Assembly: GCF_001894865.1 (NCBI RefSeq)
Contig: NZ_BCXA01000011.1
Coordinates: 35,471 to 99,470, forward strand
Direction: 5' to 3'
Origin: Rhodococcus maanshanensis NBRC 100610
Lineage (GTDB): Bacteria > Actinomycetota > Actinomycetes > Mycobacteriales > Mycobacteriaceae
Length of the DNA: 64,000 nucleotides
Under the pieces are notes generated by a model. It ran no database searches. It was not told where the DNA came from and worked only from the letters and a program-made list of their open reading frames with translations. Both the position numbers and the translations under genes were made by a program. Numbering within the stretch: the stretch's first letter is position 1; every line of letters starts with the position of its first letter. Below are positions 16,930-25,372 of this stretch, piece after piece.

Positions 16930-18405
16930 ATGCGTAGATTGCTGGCGATAGGCGTCGCCACACTCGGAATCGCGGCGGCGTGCATACCCGCGGTCGCCGC
17001 CGCCGACCCACCGCAGCGGACGCCGGTCAGTCAGGTGCGCGTCGAGGGCCGCACCCTCGTCGACGGACACGGCCGCGCGCTGCTTCTGCACGGAGTCAAC
17101 AACGTCGACAAGGAGGCCCCGTACCTCACCTGGGACACGCTCAAAGCGGCCGATGCCGACGTTCTCGCCCGACACGGGTTCAACAGCGTCCGACTTGGCG
17201 TGTCCTTCGACGCACTGATGCCCGAGCGCGATCGTATCGACACCGACTACCTGGATCGACTCTCGGGCGTTGTCGACCTGCTCGGCAGCCGCGGCATCTA
17301 CGTCCTGCTGGACAACCACCAGGACTCCCTCGGCAGCCCGTGGGGCGGCAACGGGTTCCCGGCGTGGTCCATCGAGGCGAGGCCCGCCCCGGGCGAGAAC
17401 AACCCCGGATTCCCGATGAACTACCTGATGCCGAGCATGAACAAGGGCTGGGACGAGGTCTGGAACAACACCAACGGGGTGCTCGACAAGCTCGGCACCG
17501 CCCTCGCCGCCCTGGCCGCGAAGGTCAACGGCAAGCCGGCGGTCCTCGGCATCGAAGTGCTGAACGAACCGTGGCCGGGATCGCCATACCTGAGCTGCTT
17601 CCCCCTCGGCTGCTCGGACTTCGACAAGAAGTACCAGGCGGCACTGGAGAAGGTGACCACCTACATCCGGGATGCGAACGCGGCGGTTCCCGTCTTCTGG
17701 GAGCCGAATGTGACGTGGAACCAGCTGATGCCGAGCAACCTTGGCAAGCAGCCCATCTCCGATCCCAACGTGGCGTTCTCCGTGCACGACTACTGCATCC
17801 CCAGCCAGCTGAGCATCTACAGCGGGCTGCCGGGGTGGGTGGCGGCCCTGTGCCCGGCACAGCACGACCGCACCTGGGGGAACATCGAGGCCCTGCAAGC
17901 CCGCACCAACCGACCCGCGCTGGTCACCGAGTTCGGCGACGTCGACCCCGACACCCTGAAGGCCACGGTGTCACGGGCCGACGGCCGGAACATCGGATGG
18001 CAGTACTGGCACTACAACGGCGGCGACCCGTTCCAGGGTGAGGTGGGCACGCAACTCGTTCGCACCTACCCGCAGGCCACCGCCGGTGTCCCCGGAAAGC
18101 TCCGGTTCAACCCGACCGGTGGCGATTTCGAGTACACCTACCAGCCGCGCCCGTCCGCCAAGCCCACTGAGATCTACGTCTCCGACCTGCACTACCCCGG
18201 CGGATACGTCAGCGAAGTCAAGGGCGGCCGGGTGACGTCCGCGGCGGGCGCTCGCATCGTGACCGTCCAGGCCGACGGCACGGCGCCCGTCACCGTCCGG
18301 ATCCACCGCCCCGACTCCAACGGCAACGACCTCCCGACGTCCGGTTCCGCCGACGCCGGTTCGGGTGAGAGCGGCTCGGGCGGGACGGGGAGCCTCGGTT
18401 CCTGA
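16930..18405 (+). CDS. Secreted endoglycoceramidase-like GH5 glycosidase (copy 2)
   Basis: 491 residues from the ATG at 16930, with GGAGGAAA just upstream. Signal peptide about 1-25 (VAA-AD). The GH5 domain carries the rhodococcal endoglycoceramidase pattern: GVNNVDKEAPY, GVSFDALMPERD, LLDNHQD, catalytic acid/base Glu213 in LNEPWPGSP, and nucleophile Glu334 in VTEFGD, followed by WQYWHYNG. These enzymes release intact glycans from glycosphingolipids. A beta-sandwich C-terminal region (TEIYVSDLHYPGGYVS) leads into a Gly/Ser tail ending TGSLGS. The next gene is a tandem paralogue, nearly identical over the last 250 bases. Confidence 0.85.
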   Translation: MRRLLAIGVATLGIAAACIPAVAAADPPQRTPVSQVRVEGRTLVDGHGRALLLHGVNNVDKEAPYLTWDTLKAADADVLARHGFNSVRLGVSFDALMPERDRIDTDYLDRLSGVVDLLGSRGIYVLLDNHQDSLGSPWGGNGFPAWSIEARPAPGENNPGFPMNYLMPSMNKGWDEVWNNTNGVLDKLGTALAALAAKVNGKPAVLGIEVLNEPWPGSPYLSCFPLGCSDFDKKYQAALEKVTTYIRDANAAVPVFWEPNVTWNQLMPSNLGKQPISDPNVAFSVHDYCIPSQLSIYSGLPGWVAALCPAQHDRTWGNIEALQARTNRPALVTEFGDVDPDTLKATVSRADGRNIGWQYWHYNGGDPFQGEVGTQLVRTYPQATAGVPGKLRFNPTGGDFEYTYQPRPSAKPTEIYVSDLHYPGGYVSEVKGGRVTSAAGARIVTVQADGTAPVTVRIHRPDSNGNDLPTSGSADAGSGESGSGGTGSLGS

Positions 18406-18417
18406 CACCCCCACAGC

Positions 18418-18459
18418 ACGACAAGGGCTCCGGACCTGATGGTCCGGAGCCCTTGTCGT
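18418..18459 (+). terminator. Terminator of glycosidase copy 2
   Basis: A 19-base stem with TGAT loop; its core is CAAGGGCTCCGGACC with its mirror. The same hairpin recurs after the next glycosidase at about 20196-20236, showing that the terminator was duplicated with the gene. Confidence 0.9.
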
Positions 18460-18465
18460 TCACCA

Positions 18466-18548
18466 CCGAACGGCTCTCGTACACACCGGACCCAACGCCG
18501 TGGGTGAGCGTGCGGTCCTTGATGGCGTCGAGCGCTCCGGTGATCGAG
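18466..18548 (-). pseudogene. metE fragment left by the tandem duplication
   Basis: These 83 bases match metE positions 20443-20525 without gaps, with 8 mismatches by my count (about 90% identity). They are not part of any open gene here and lie between the two glycosidase genes. The piece starts 7 bases after a copied terminator, whereas in the parent arrangement about 200 bases separate the terminator from the same metE stretch, so an internal deletion followed the duplication. Confidence 0.85.
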
Positions 18549-18584
18549 ATCCCCGAAACCGCGGCGCGACGGGCGGGCCCTCCC

Positions 18585-18612
18585 TACGATCACATCACTT
18601 GGACATGTGTCC
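18585..18612 (+). promoter_or_regulatory. Promoter and dyad before glycosidase copy 3
   Basis: TACGAT -10 box at 18585-18590, followed by the dyad GGACA-TG-TGTCC at 18601-18612. It parallels the signals in front of copy 2. Confidence 0.45.
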
Positions 18613-18643
18613 ATATGGCTGTACGAATCCACGGAGGCGATAC

Positions 18644-20182
18644 ATGCACAGACTGCTGACGATTGGTTTCTCCGCCGTACTACTCGCGATCACGGTCGTC
18701 TCGACCCCCGCGATTGCCACCGCCGACGAAGTCGCGCGACAACCCGCAAGCCTGCTCCATACCGAAGGCCGTTCGCTGGTCGACGACTTCGGACGCACGG
18801 TTCTGCTACACGGGGTGAACAACGTCGACAAGAGCGCGCCGTACCTCAACCCCGGTGACGGTCTCACTGTCACCGATCGGGATGCAGACCTGCTCGCCCA
18901 ACACGGGTTCAACACCGTCCGGCTCGGGGTCTCGTTCGACGGGCTGATGCCCGAACGCGACCGGATCGACGACGCATACCTCGAGCGAATCGCCGGCACC
19001 GTCGACGTGCTCGCCGCACGGGGCATCCACGTCCTGCTCGACAACCATCAGGATGGGCTCTCGAGCATATGGGGCGGCAACGGTTTTCCCGCCTGGTCCA
19101 TCGAGGCGCGCCCCCTACCCGGCGAGCCGAACCCCGGTTTCCCGATGAACTACCTGATGCCGACGATGAACCTCGGCTGGGACGAGGTCTGGAACAACTC
19201 GCACGGCGTGCTCGACCACCTCGGCGTCGCCCTCGGCGCACTCGCGGCGAAGGTGAACGGCAAACCGGGCGTGATGGGCATCGAGCTGCTGAACGAGCCG
19301 TGGCCCGGATCGCCGTTCCTGACCTGTTTCCCGAACGGCTGCCCGGACTTCGACCGGAAGTACCAGGCTGCGATGCAGAAGCTCACCGATCACGTCCGCG
19401 CCGCGAATCCGACGGTTCCTGTGTTCTGGGAGCCAAATGTCACCTGGAACCAGATGATGCCGACGAACCTCGCCAACCCGCCCGCGACACCCGCGATCGG
19501 CGACCCGAACATCGTCTTCGCCCCGCACGACTACTGCATCCCCAGCCAGCTCGCCATCTACCTCGACCTGCCGGAGGCACTGCGCGCCGGCTGCGACCTG
19601 CAGCAGATCAACACCTGGCGCAACATCGACGTACTCACCGAGCGCGCCGACATCCCGACCGTGGTGACCGAGTTCGGCGACGGCGACCCCACCGTGCTCG
19701 CCAGCACCCTCGCCAGCGCCGACGAGCGCTTCATCGGGTGGCAGTACTGGCACTACAGCAGCATTTTCGGGCCGACCGACCGCCCCGATCCGTTCCTCGG
19801 TGAGGTGGGCCGCAAGTTGGTGCGGACCTATCCACAGGCCACCGCGGGGACACCGGTCTCGCTCCGGTTCAACTCGGAGGGAGGCGATTTCGAGTACACG
19901 TATCGACCGCGGGCCGCCGCCCGGCCCACTGAGATCTACGTCTCCGACCTGCACTACCCCGGCGGATACGTCAGCGAGGTCACCGGCGGCCAGGTGACGT
20001 CCGCGGCGGGTGCTCGCGTCGTGACCGTCGAGGCCGACGGCACGGCGCCCGTCACCGTCCGGATCCACCGCCCCGACTCCGACGGCAACGACCTCCCGAC
20101 CTCGGGTTCCGCCGATGCCGGTTCGGGCGAGAGCGGTTCGGGCGGGAGCGGTTCGCTCGGGACCGGGAGCCTCGGTTCCTGA
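18644..20182 (+). CDS. Secreted endoglycoceramidase-like GH5 glycosidase (copy 3)
   Basis: 512 residues; the ATG at 18644 follows a GGAGGC site. Signal peptide about 1-28 (IATA-DE). The catalytic domain parallels copy 2: GVNNVDKSAPYL, LLDNHQDG, acid/base Glu218 in LLNEPWPGSP, nucleophile Glu343 in VTEFGD, then WQYWHYSS. The two proteins differ moderately over the catalytic domain but are almost the same from TEIYVSDLHYPGGYVS onward, including the Gly/Ser tail ending GSLGS. The gene probably arose by tandem duplication. Different substrate preference from copy 2 is plausible but unproven. Confidence 0.85.
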   Translation: MHRLLTIGFSAVLLAITVVSTPAIATADEVARQPASLLHTEGRSLVDDFGRTVLLHGVNNVDKSAPYLNPGDGLTVTDRDADLLAQHGFNTVRLGVSFDGLMPERDRIDDAYLERIAGTVDVLAARGIHVLLDNHQDGLSSIWGGNGFPAWSIEARPLPGEPNPGFPMNYLMPTMNLGWDEVWNNSHGVLDHLGVALGALAAKVNGKPGVMGIELLNEPWPGSPFLTCFPNGCPDFDRKYQAAMQKLTDHVRAANPTVPVFWEPNVTWNQMMPTNLANPPATPAIGDPNIVFAPHDYCIPSQLAIYLDLPEALRAGCDLQQINTWRNIDVLTERADIPTVVTEFGDGDPTVLASTLASADERFIGWQYWHYSSIFGPTDRPDPFLGEVGRKLVRTYPQATAGTPVSLRFNSEGGDFEYTYRPRAAARPTEIYVSDLHYPGGYVSEVTGGQVTSAAGARVVTVEADGTAPVTVRIHRPDSDGNDLPTSGSADAGSGESGSGGSGSLGTGSLGS

Positions 20183-20195
20183 CACCCCATCCGCA

Positions 20196-20236
20196 TGACG
20201 AGGGCTCCGGACCTGATGGTCCGGAGCCCTTGTCGT
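20196..20236. terminator. Terminator shared by glycosidase copy 3 and metE
   Basis: GGGCTCCGGACC-TGAT-GGTCCGGAGCCC with flanking partial pairing. It lies between convergent genes and is the sister copy of the hairpin at 18418-18459. Confidence 0.85.
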
Positions 20237-20242
20237 GCAACG

Positions 20243-22537
20243 CTACTCGGCCGAGGCCACCTTCTCGGCCCTGCGGCGCAGGCGGCGCGCCGCGGCCACG
20301 AGGTTCCGCAGCGACGGCTCGAGCTGCCAGTAGTGCCTGGTCTTGAGGCCGCCGTCCGGGTTGGCCCACAGTCGGTCCAGCTCCACGGACTCCGCCGCCT
20401 CGGTGAGCAGCTCGTCGAGCTCGTCGATGTCCGGGATCCGGGCCGAACGGCTCTCGTACACGCCGGGTCCAACGCCGTGGGTGAGCTTGCGCTCCTTGAT
20501 GGCGTCGAGCACCCAGGTGATCGAGCGGGTCGCCACGATCGCTGTCACGTCGCAGTCCATCCGCTCGATCGCGTCCACCACCGACTTCTGGGTCGTGTAG
20601 GTCAGGTGGGTGTGGATCTGCGTCTCCGGCTTGGCACCGCCGGTCGCCAGCTTGAACGCGTCGACCGCCCAGTCCAGGTACTCCTTGCGACCGCCGGCCC
20701 GCAGCGGCAACAACTCCCGGATCGCCGGCTCGTCGACCTGGATGATCGAGATGCCCGCGGCCTCCAGATCGGCCACCTCGTCACGGATCGCCAGCGCCAA
20801 CTGATCCGCGGTCTCGTGCAGCGGCTGGTCCTGCCGGACGAACGAGCGCGCCAGCATGGTGATCGGACCGGTGAGCATGCCCTTGACCGGCTTGTCGGTC
20901 AGCGACTGCGCGTAACCGATCCACTCAACGCTCATCGGCCCCCGCCTGCGGACGTCGCCGTAGAGGATCGGCGGCCGCACGCAGCGCGATCCGTATGCCT
21001 GCACCCAGCCGTTGTGGGTGGACGCGAATCCGTCCATCAGCTCGGCGAAGTACTGGATCATGTCGTTGCGCTCGTGCTCACCGTGCACCAGGACGTCGAG
21101 GCCGATGTCCTCCTGCAGCCGGATCGTGCTCTCGATCTCGGCCTGGATCCGCTTGACGTAGTCCTCCCACTCGAGGCGACCCTGTCCGAGCTCGTAGCGT
21201 GCCTGGCGGATCGCGTCGGTCTGCGGGAACGAACCGAGGGTCGTCGCAGGCACCTTCGGCAGGTTCAGCTTCTCCTGCTGCGCCCGCAGGCGGACCTCGT
21301 ACGGCGCCCGGATGCGGTCCTCGGCCTTGATGGCGTAGACCCGTTGGCGCACTTCGTGCTTCTGCTTGAAATGCACCTTCGTCGGCTTCTTGCGCCAGCG
21401 CTCGGACGGACCCTCGGTGAGCGCCTTGGCCAGCGAGACCACCTCGCCGACCTTCTGCTTGGCGAAGGCGAGCCGGTCCGCGACGTCGCCGTCGAGGTCC
21501 CACTCGGCCAGCACGTCGTAGGGCACGTGCATCAGCGAACAGGACGTCGAGACCACGAGATCCGGGATCACGTCCTTGAGCGAGGACAGATAGGTGAGCG
21601 TGACGAAGCTGTCTGCCCGCCAGACGTTTCGGCCGTTCACGACGCCCGCGTAGAGGCGCTTGCGCTTCAGACCCGGGATCTTCGCCAGCTCTTCGGCCGC
21701 GACCTTGCCGTAGACCAGGTCGAGCCCGAGCGCCTCGACCTTGGTGGCGGCCAGGATCGGAAGTGCCTCACCGAGATTCCCATACGGGCCGGTGACCAGG
21801 ATCCGCGGTCGCAGCGGCGCATGGGACAGCGTGGTGTACGCCCGCTCGAGCGCGGCCAGTTCCTCGGGGGTGCGGTCCTGGGTGAAGGCGGGCTCGTCGA
21901 GCTGGACGCAGGTGGCCCCGGCCTTGGCGAGCAATTCGAACAGCGCCTCGTACTGCGGCAGCAGCGAATCCAGCAGGTCGAGCACCGAGAAGTCGTCCAC
22001 CGCATCGGCGCTCGCCTTCGACAGCAGCAACAGCGAGACCGGGCCGAGGATGACCGGGCGCAGCTCGATGCCGCGTGCCTTGGCCCGTTCGAACTCGTCC
22101 ATCAGCGCGTCGGCACGCAGGGAGAACACGGTGCGCTCGTCGAGCTCGGGCTGGCGGTAGTAGTAGTTGGTGTCGATGAACCGCACCAGCTCCAGCGGCG
22201 GGAAGTCGGGCCGGCCGCGGGCCATGGTGAAGTAGAAGTCGAGTTCGTTCAGCTCACCCTCGAGCGGGGCGAACCGGCCGGGCACGGCGCCGAAGAGCAG
22301 CGCGTTGTCCAGCACGTGGTCGTAGTAGGAGAAGGTGTTGCCTGGCACCTGCGTCAGGCCGGTCGCGGCCAGCTCGCTCCAGGTCTGCTCCTGGAGCTCC
22401 CGGCCGACGGCGATCAGCTCGGCCTGGCTGGACTTCCCGTGCCAATACGCTTCGAGTGCCCGCTTGAGTTCGCGTCGTGGCCCGATCCTCGGGTACCCCA
22501 GGACGCTGGAGCCGTAGGTGGCGGCGCTGTTGGACAT
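20243..22537 (-). CDS. metE: Cobalamin-independent methionine synthase
   Basis: 764 residues, full length for MetE, which transfers the methyl group of 5-methyltetrahydropteroyltri-glutamate to homocysteine in the cytosol. The N-terminal half starts GSSVLGYPRIGPRRELK; the C-terminal half has MLTGPITML and IQVDEPAIRE, and the zinc-site residues of the family (His and Cys in the HTHLTY and CDVTAI context) are recognisable. The upstream gap is only 105 bases and is filled by a hairpin, with no room for a cobalamin riboswitch. A fragment of this gene has been copied into 18466-18548. Confidence 0.95.
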   Translation of the reverse strand: MSNSAATYGSSVLGYPRIGPRRELKRALEAYWHGKSSQAELIAVGRELQEQTWSELAATGLTQVPGNTFSYYDHVLDNALLFGAVPGRFAPLEGELNELDFYFTMARGRPDFPPLELVRFIDTNYYYRQPELDERTVFSLRADALMDEFERAKARGIELRPVILGPVSLLLLSKASADAVDDFSVLDLLDSLLPQYEALFELLAKAGATCVQLDEPAFTQDRTPEELAALERAYTTLSHAPLRPRILVTGPYGNLGEALPILAATKVEALGLDLVYGKVAAEELAKIPGLKRKRLYAGVVNGRNVWRADSFVTLTYLSSLKDVIPDLVVSTSCSLMHVPYDVLAEWDLDGDVADRLAFAKQKVGEVVSLAKALTEGPSERWRKKPTKVHFKQKHEVRQRVYAIKAEDRIRAPYEVRLRAQQEKLNLPKVPATTLGSFPQTDAIRQARYELGQGRLEWEDYVKRIQAEIESTIRLQEDIGLDVLVHGEHERNDMIQYFAELMDGFASTHNGWVQAYGSRCVRPPILYGDVRRRGPMSVEWIGYAQSLTDKPVKGMLTGPITMLARSFVRQDQPLHETADQLALAIRDEVADLEAAGISIIQVDEPAIRELLPLRAGGRKEYLDWAVDAFKLATGGAKPETQIHTHLTYTTQKSVVDAIERMDCDVTAIVATRSITWVLDAIKERKLTHGVGPGVYESRSARIPDIDELDELLTEAAESVELDRLWANPDGGLKTRHYWQLEPSLRNLVAAARRLRRRAEKVASAE

Positions 22538-22565
22538 CGTGTCGACCTCTCCCTCGATGCGCTTC

Positions 22566-22617
22566 GCGCCCGTGCGCGATCGGTACCCCGGCAGGGGTGA
22601 AAATCGCGCACGGGCGC
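22566..22617 (-). terminator. Long two-part hairpin between fadB2-like gene and metE
   Basis: GCGCCCGTGCGCGAT (22566-22580) pairs perfectly with ATCGCGCACGGGCGC (22603-22617), and the loop holds its own hairpin ACCCC-GGCA-GGGGT. It starts 26 bases after the stop of the upstream dehydrogenase gene, so it should terminate that message. The right arm CGCGCACGGGCGC recurs at 41406-41418. Confidence 0.75.
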
Positions 22618-22642
22618 CGAAGGTGCGTACTGGTGAAGCTAC

Positions 22643-23539
22643 CTAGCTTGCTTTCTTCGTGCTCCGACCGTTCTCGCCGTACTCGTAGAAGCCCGCGCCG
22701 GACTTCTTGCCGACGAGTCCGGCCTCGACCATGCGCAGCAGCAGCGGCGGAGCCGAGTAGAGCGGCTCCTTGAACTCCTCGTACATCGAGTCCGCGATCG
22801 ACTTGACGGTGTCGAGGCCGACCAGGTCCGTCAGGGCCAGCGGGCCCATCGGGTGGTTACAGCCGAGCACCATCGCGCGGTCCACGTCCTCCTTGGTCGC
22901 GAATCCGGACTCGACCATCCGGATCGCCGACAGCAGGTACGGCACGAGCAGCGCGTTGACGACGAACCCGGAGCGGTCGGCGCTGCGGACGACCTGCTTG
23001 CCGAGGACCTCGCTCGCGAAGGCCTCGGCCCGCTCGGAGACCGCGGAGCTGGTCTTGAGGGTGGTGACGAGCTCGACGAGCGGGAGCACGGGCACCGGGT
23101 TGAAGAAGTGCATGCCGATCACACGCTCGGGCGCCTTGGTGGCGATGCCCAGCTTCATGATCGGGATGGAGGAGGTGTTGGAGGCCAGCACCGCATTCGG
23201 GTCCGTGACCACCTGGTCGAGCTCGGCGAAGATCGCGCTCTTGACCTTCTCGTCCTCGAGGACGGCCTCCACGACGAGCTGCCGATCGGCGAAGTCGCCG
23301 AGGTCGGAGGTGAAGCGCAGCCGCCAGGCGGCCTGCTCCCGCTCACGCTCGGTGATCTTGCCGCTGCTCACACCGCGGTCCAGCGACCGCAGGATGCGGG
23401 CACGGCCGGCCGCCGCGAGCTCGCGGGTCTGCTCGAACACCAGAACATCGACATGTGCGCGGGCGCACACCTCGGCGATTCCGGCGCCCATGATGCCTGC
23501 GCCGATCACGCCGACGCGCTGAATCTTTTCGCTGGTCAC
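22643..23539 (-). CDS. fadB2: 3-hydroxybutyryl-CoA dehydrogenase (FadB2-like)
   Basis: 298 residues of the short 3-hydroxyacyl-CoA dehydrogenase family, which oxidises 3-hydroxybutyryl-CoA with NAD(P). Rossmann motif VGVIGAGIMGAGIA, catalytic region SNTSSIPI and the signature MHFFNPVPVLPLVE are intact. The start is GTG with GAGGAG six bases ahead. It lies 99 bases downstream of aceA on the same strand, the arrangement of icl1-fadB2 in M. tuberculosis, which supports a role in fatty acid or butyrate use together with the glyoxylate shunt. Confidence 0.92.
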   Translation of the reverse strand: MTSEKIQRVGVIGAGIMGAGIAEVCARAHVDVLVFEQTRELAAAGRARILRSLDRGVSSGKITEREREQAAWRLRFTSDLGDFADRQLVVEAVLEDEKVKSAIFAELDQVVTDPNAVLASNTSSIPIMKLGIATKAPERVIGMHFFNPVPVLPLVELVTTLKTSSAVSERAEAFASEVLGKQVVRSADRSGFVVNALLVPYLLSAIRMVESGFATKEDVDRAMVLGCNHPMGPLALTDLVGLDTVKSIADSMYEEFKEPLYSAPPLLLRMVEAGLVGKKSGAGFYEYGENGRSTKKAS

Positions 23540-23638
23540 GTCAGCTCCTCATCGTCTAGTGGAGTCGTCCGCACCGCGGGGCCCGGGCTGTGGGCCCCGC
23601 GGTGGGTGGGACGGGTCGTGCAGGTGAAGCGGGGGTTC

Positions 23639-24928
23639 CTAGTGGAACTGGCCCTCTTCGGTGGAGCCCTTCAGCGCCGCGGTGGACGTGTTGGGGTCGA
23701 CCGTGGTGGCGATGCTGTCGAAGTAGCCGGCGCCGACCTCACGCTGGTGCTTGATGGCGGTGAAGCCACGCTCCTCGGCGGCCTTGAACTCGCGCTCCTG
23801 CAGGTCGACGAAGGCGGTCATGCCCTCGCGGGCGTAGCCGTGCGCCAGGTCGAACATGCCGTAGTTGAGCGAGTGGAAGCCGGCGAGGGTGATGAACTGG
23901 AACTTGAAGCCCATCGCGCCGAGCTCCTTCTGGAACTTCGCGATGGTCGCGTCGTCCAGGTGCTGCTTCCAGTTGAAGGACGGGGAGCAGTTGTAGGCCA
24001 GCAGCTGGTCCGGGAACTCGCTGCGGACGGCCTCGGCGAACTGCTTGGCGACCTCGAGGTCCGGCACGCCGGTCTCCATCCAGATGAGGTCGGAGTACGG
24101 GGCGTAGGCCTTGGCACGCGCGATGCAGGGCTCGATGCCGTTCTTGATGCCGTAGAAGCCCTCGGCGGTGCGGGTGCCGTCGAGGAACGGGCGGTCACGC
24201 TCGTCCACATCGGAGGTGATGAGGGTGGCGGCCTCGGCGTCGGTGCGCGCGATGACGACGGTGGGGACGTCCGCGACGTCGGCCGCGAGACGCGCCGAGG
24301 TCAGGGTGCGGATGTGCTGCTGGGTCGGGATGAGCACCTTGCCACCGAGGTGGCCGCACTTCTTCTCCGACGCGAGCTGGTCCTCCCAGTGCGAACCGGC
24401 GACGCCGGCCGCGATCATGGCCTTCTGCAGCTCGTAGACGTTCAGCGCGCCGCCGAAGCCGGCCTCGCCGTCCGCGACGATCGGGGCGAGCCAGTTCTCG
24501 ACGGAGGTGTCGCCCTCGACCTTGGCGATCTCGTCGGCGCGCAGCAGCGCGTTGTTGATGCGACGGACGACCTGCGGCACCGAGTTGGCCGGGTAGAGGC
24601 TCTGGTCCGGGTAGGTGTGACCCGAGAGGTTCGCGTCACCGGCGACCTGCCAGCCGGAGAGGTAGATGGCCTTGAGGCCGGCGCGCACCTGCTGCACGGC
24701 CTGGTTGCCGGTGAGGGCACCGAGGGAGTTGATGTAGTCCTCGTTGTTCACGAGGTCCCACAGGATCTCGGAGCCACGGCGGGCGAGGGTGGCCTCCTCG
24801 ACGACGGAGCCCTGGAGCTTGACGACCTGCTCGGCCGTGTAGTTACGGGTCAGTCCCTTCCAGCGGGGATTGGTGTCCCAATCCTGCTGGATCTCAGCTG
24901 CGGTCTTCGGGGTGCCGGTGGTCGACAT
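23639..24928 (-). CDS. aceA: Isocitrate lyase
   Basis: 429 residues. Cleaves isocitrate to succinate and glyoxylate, the first step of the glyoxylate shunt needed for growth on acetate and fatty acids. The catalytic signature KKCGHLGGK is intact, as are WMETGVPD and [16 protein letters not shown] site precedes the ATG. The long upstream region carries a perfect AACTTTG-CAAAGTT palindrome matching the RamB recognition sequence, and the ramB gene itself is in this window at 30740. Confidence 0.96.
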   Translation of the reverse strand: MSTTGTPKTAAEIQQDWDTNPRWKGLTRNYTAEQVVKLQGSVVEEATLARRGSEILWDLVNNEDYINSLGALTGNQAVQQVRAGLKAIYLSGWQVAGDANLSGHTYPDQSLYPANSVPQVVRRINNALLRADEIAKVEGDTSVENWLAPIVADGEAGFGGALNVYELQKAMIAAGVAGSHWEDQLASEKKCGHLGGKVLIPTQQHIRTLTSARLAADVADVPTVVIARTDAEAATLITSDVDERDRPFLDGTRTAEGFYGIKNGIEPCIARAKAYAPYSDLIWMETGVPDLEVAKQFAEAVRSEFPDQLLAYNCSPSFNWKQHLDDATIAKFQKELGAMGFKFQFITLAGFHSLNYGMFDLAHGYAREGMTAFVDLQEREFKAAEERGFTAIKHQREVGAGYFDSIATTVDPNTSTAALKGSTEEGQFH

Positions 24929-25087
24929 CGAGGCTCCACTCTCTTGTATCTGCTGGTCCGGTACGGATGTACTGCTTCACATCCTTGCCAGGCCCTTCGT
25001 ATGTACTTAACGAGAGTGGCATACGCAAAAACTGCCGTCTACCTGTTGCTAATGCCAATCTTGGCTAGGTTTTCAAACAGGGTTGCT

Positions 25088-25101
25088 AACTTTGCAAAGT
25101 T
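25088..25101. promoter_or_regulatory. RamB-type operator upstream of aceA
   Basis: AACTTTGCAAAGTT is a perfect palindrome and contains the known RamB core AACTTTGCAAA described in Corynebacterium. It lies about 160 bases upstream of the aceA start. The ramB gene is 5.6 kb away. Confidence 0.75.
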
Positions 25102-25124
25102 CAGACCGGCCAAGCGAGCGCTTG

Positions 25125-25162
25125 GCTACCGGCAAGTAGCTTGGCGAGCTACCGGCAAGTAG
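25125..25162. repeat. Two 15-base direct repeats upstream of aceA
   Basis: GCTACCGGCAAGTAG occurs at 25125-25139 and 25148-25162, a 23-base period, just beyond the RamB site. About two helical turns separate them, so they may be binding sites for a second regulator. Confidence 0.8.
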
Positions 25163-25372
25163 GTTCCGACCTGCGGATTGTTCGCGACGCGCGAGCGGCG
25201 GCGGTCGCGCCGATTCGGCCGCCCGACCGAGGACCGCGCAGGCACCCGATCACGGTCGACCCGACCCGGCTGTGAGGGCAATCACGTCGCCCGAGGGTCA
25301 CCGGCATGCTCGTTCACACCCATCGCGGCGAAGTCCGCGCCGCCTGCAACGCCGCCGGTTAGCGTTTCGGCC

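Larger units (their letters stand above)
24929..25372. other. Regulatory region between aceA and MBL gene
   Basis: 444 bases without a gene. It contains the dyad GGATGT-N8-ACATCC (24965-24984), a RamB-type palindrome (25088-25101), two 15-base direct repeats (25125-25162) and the -10 box TAGCGT (25360-25365) of the MBL gene. Confidence 0.7.

Noticed and set aside
18192..18632. Minus-strand frame between the two tandem glycosidase genes
   Set aside because: It is explained by antisense reading of the glycosidase 3' end, the terminator and the copied metE fragment, not by a gene.
20195..22600. Very long plus-strand frame opposite metE
   Set aside because: Antisense frames open by high-GC codon bias; metE on the other strand is unmistakable. 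The same holds for long frames opposite groEL2, aceA and the peptidase gene.
22538..22642. Possible cobalamin riboswitch before metE
   Set aside because: The gap is only 105 bases and is occupied by one long hairpin; there is no room for the B12 riboswitch core.
24965..24984. Possible GlxR/CRP site before aceA
   Set aside because: GGATGT-N8-ACATCC is a dyad but lacks the TGTGA-N6-TCACA spacing.
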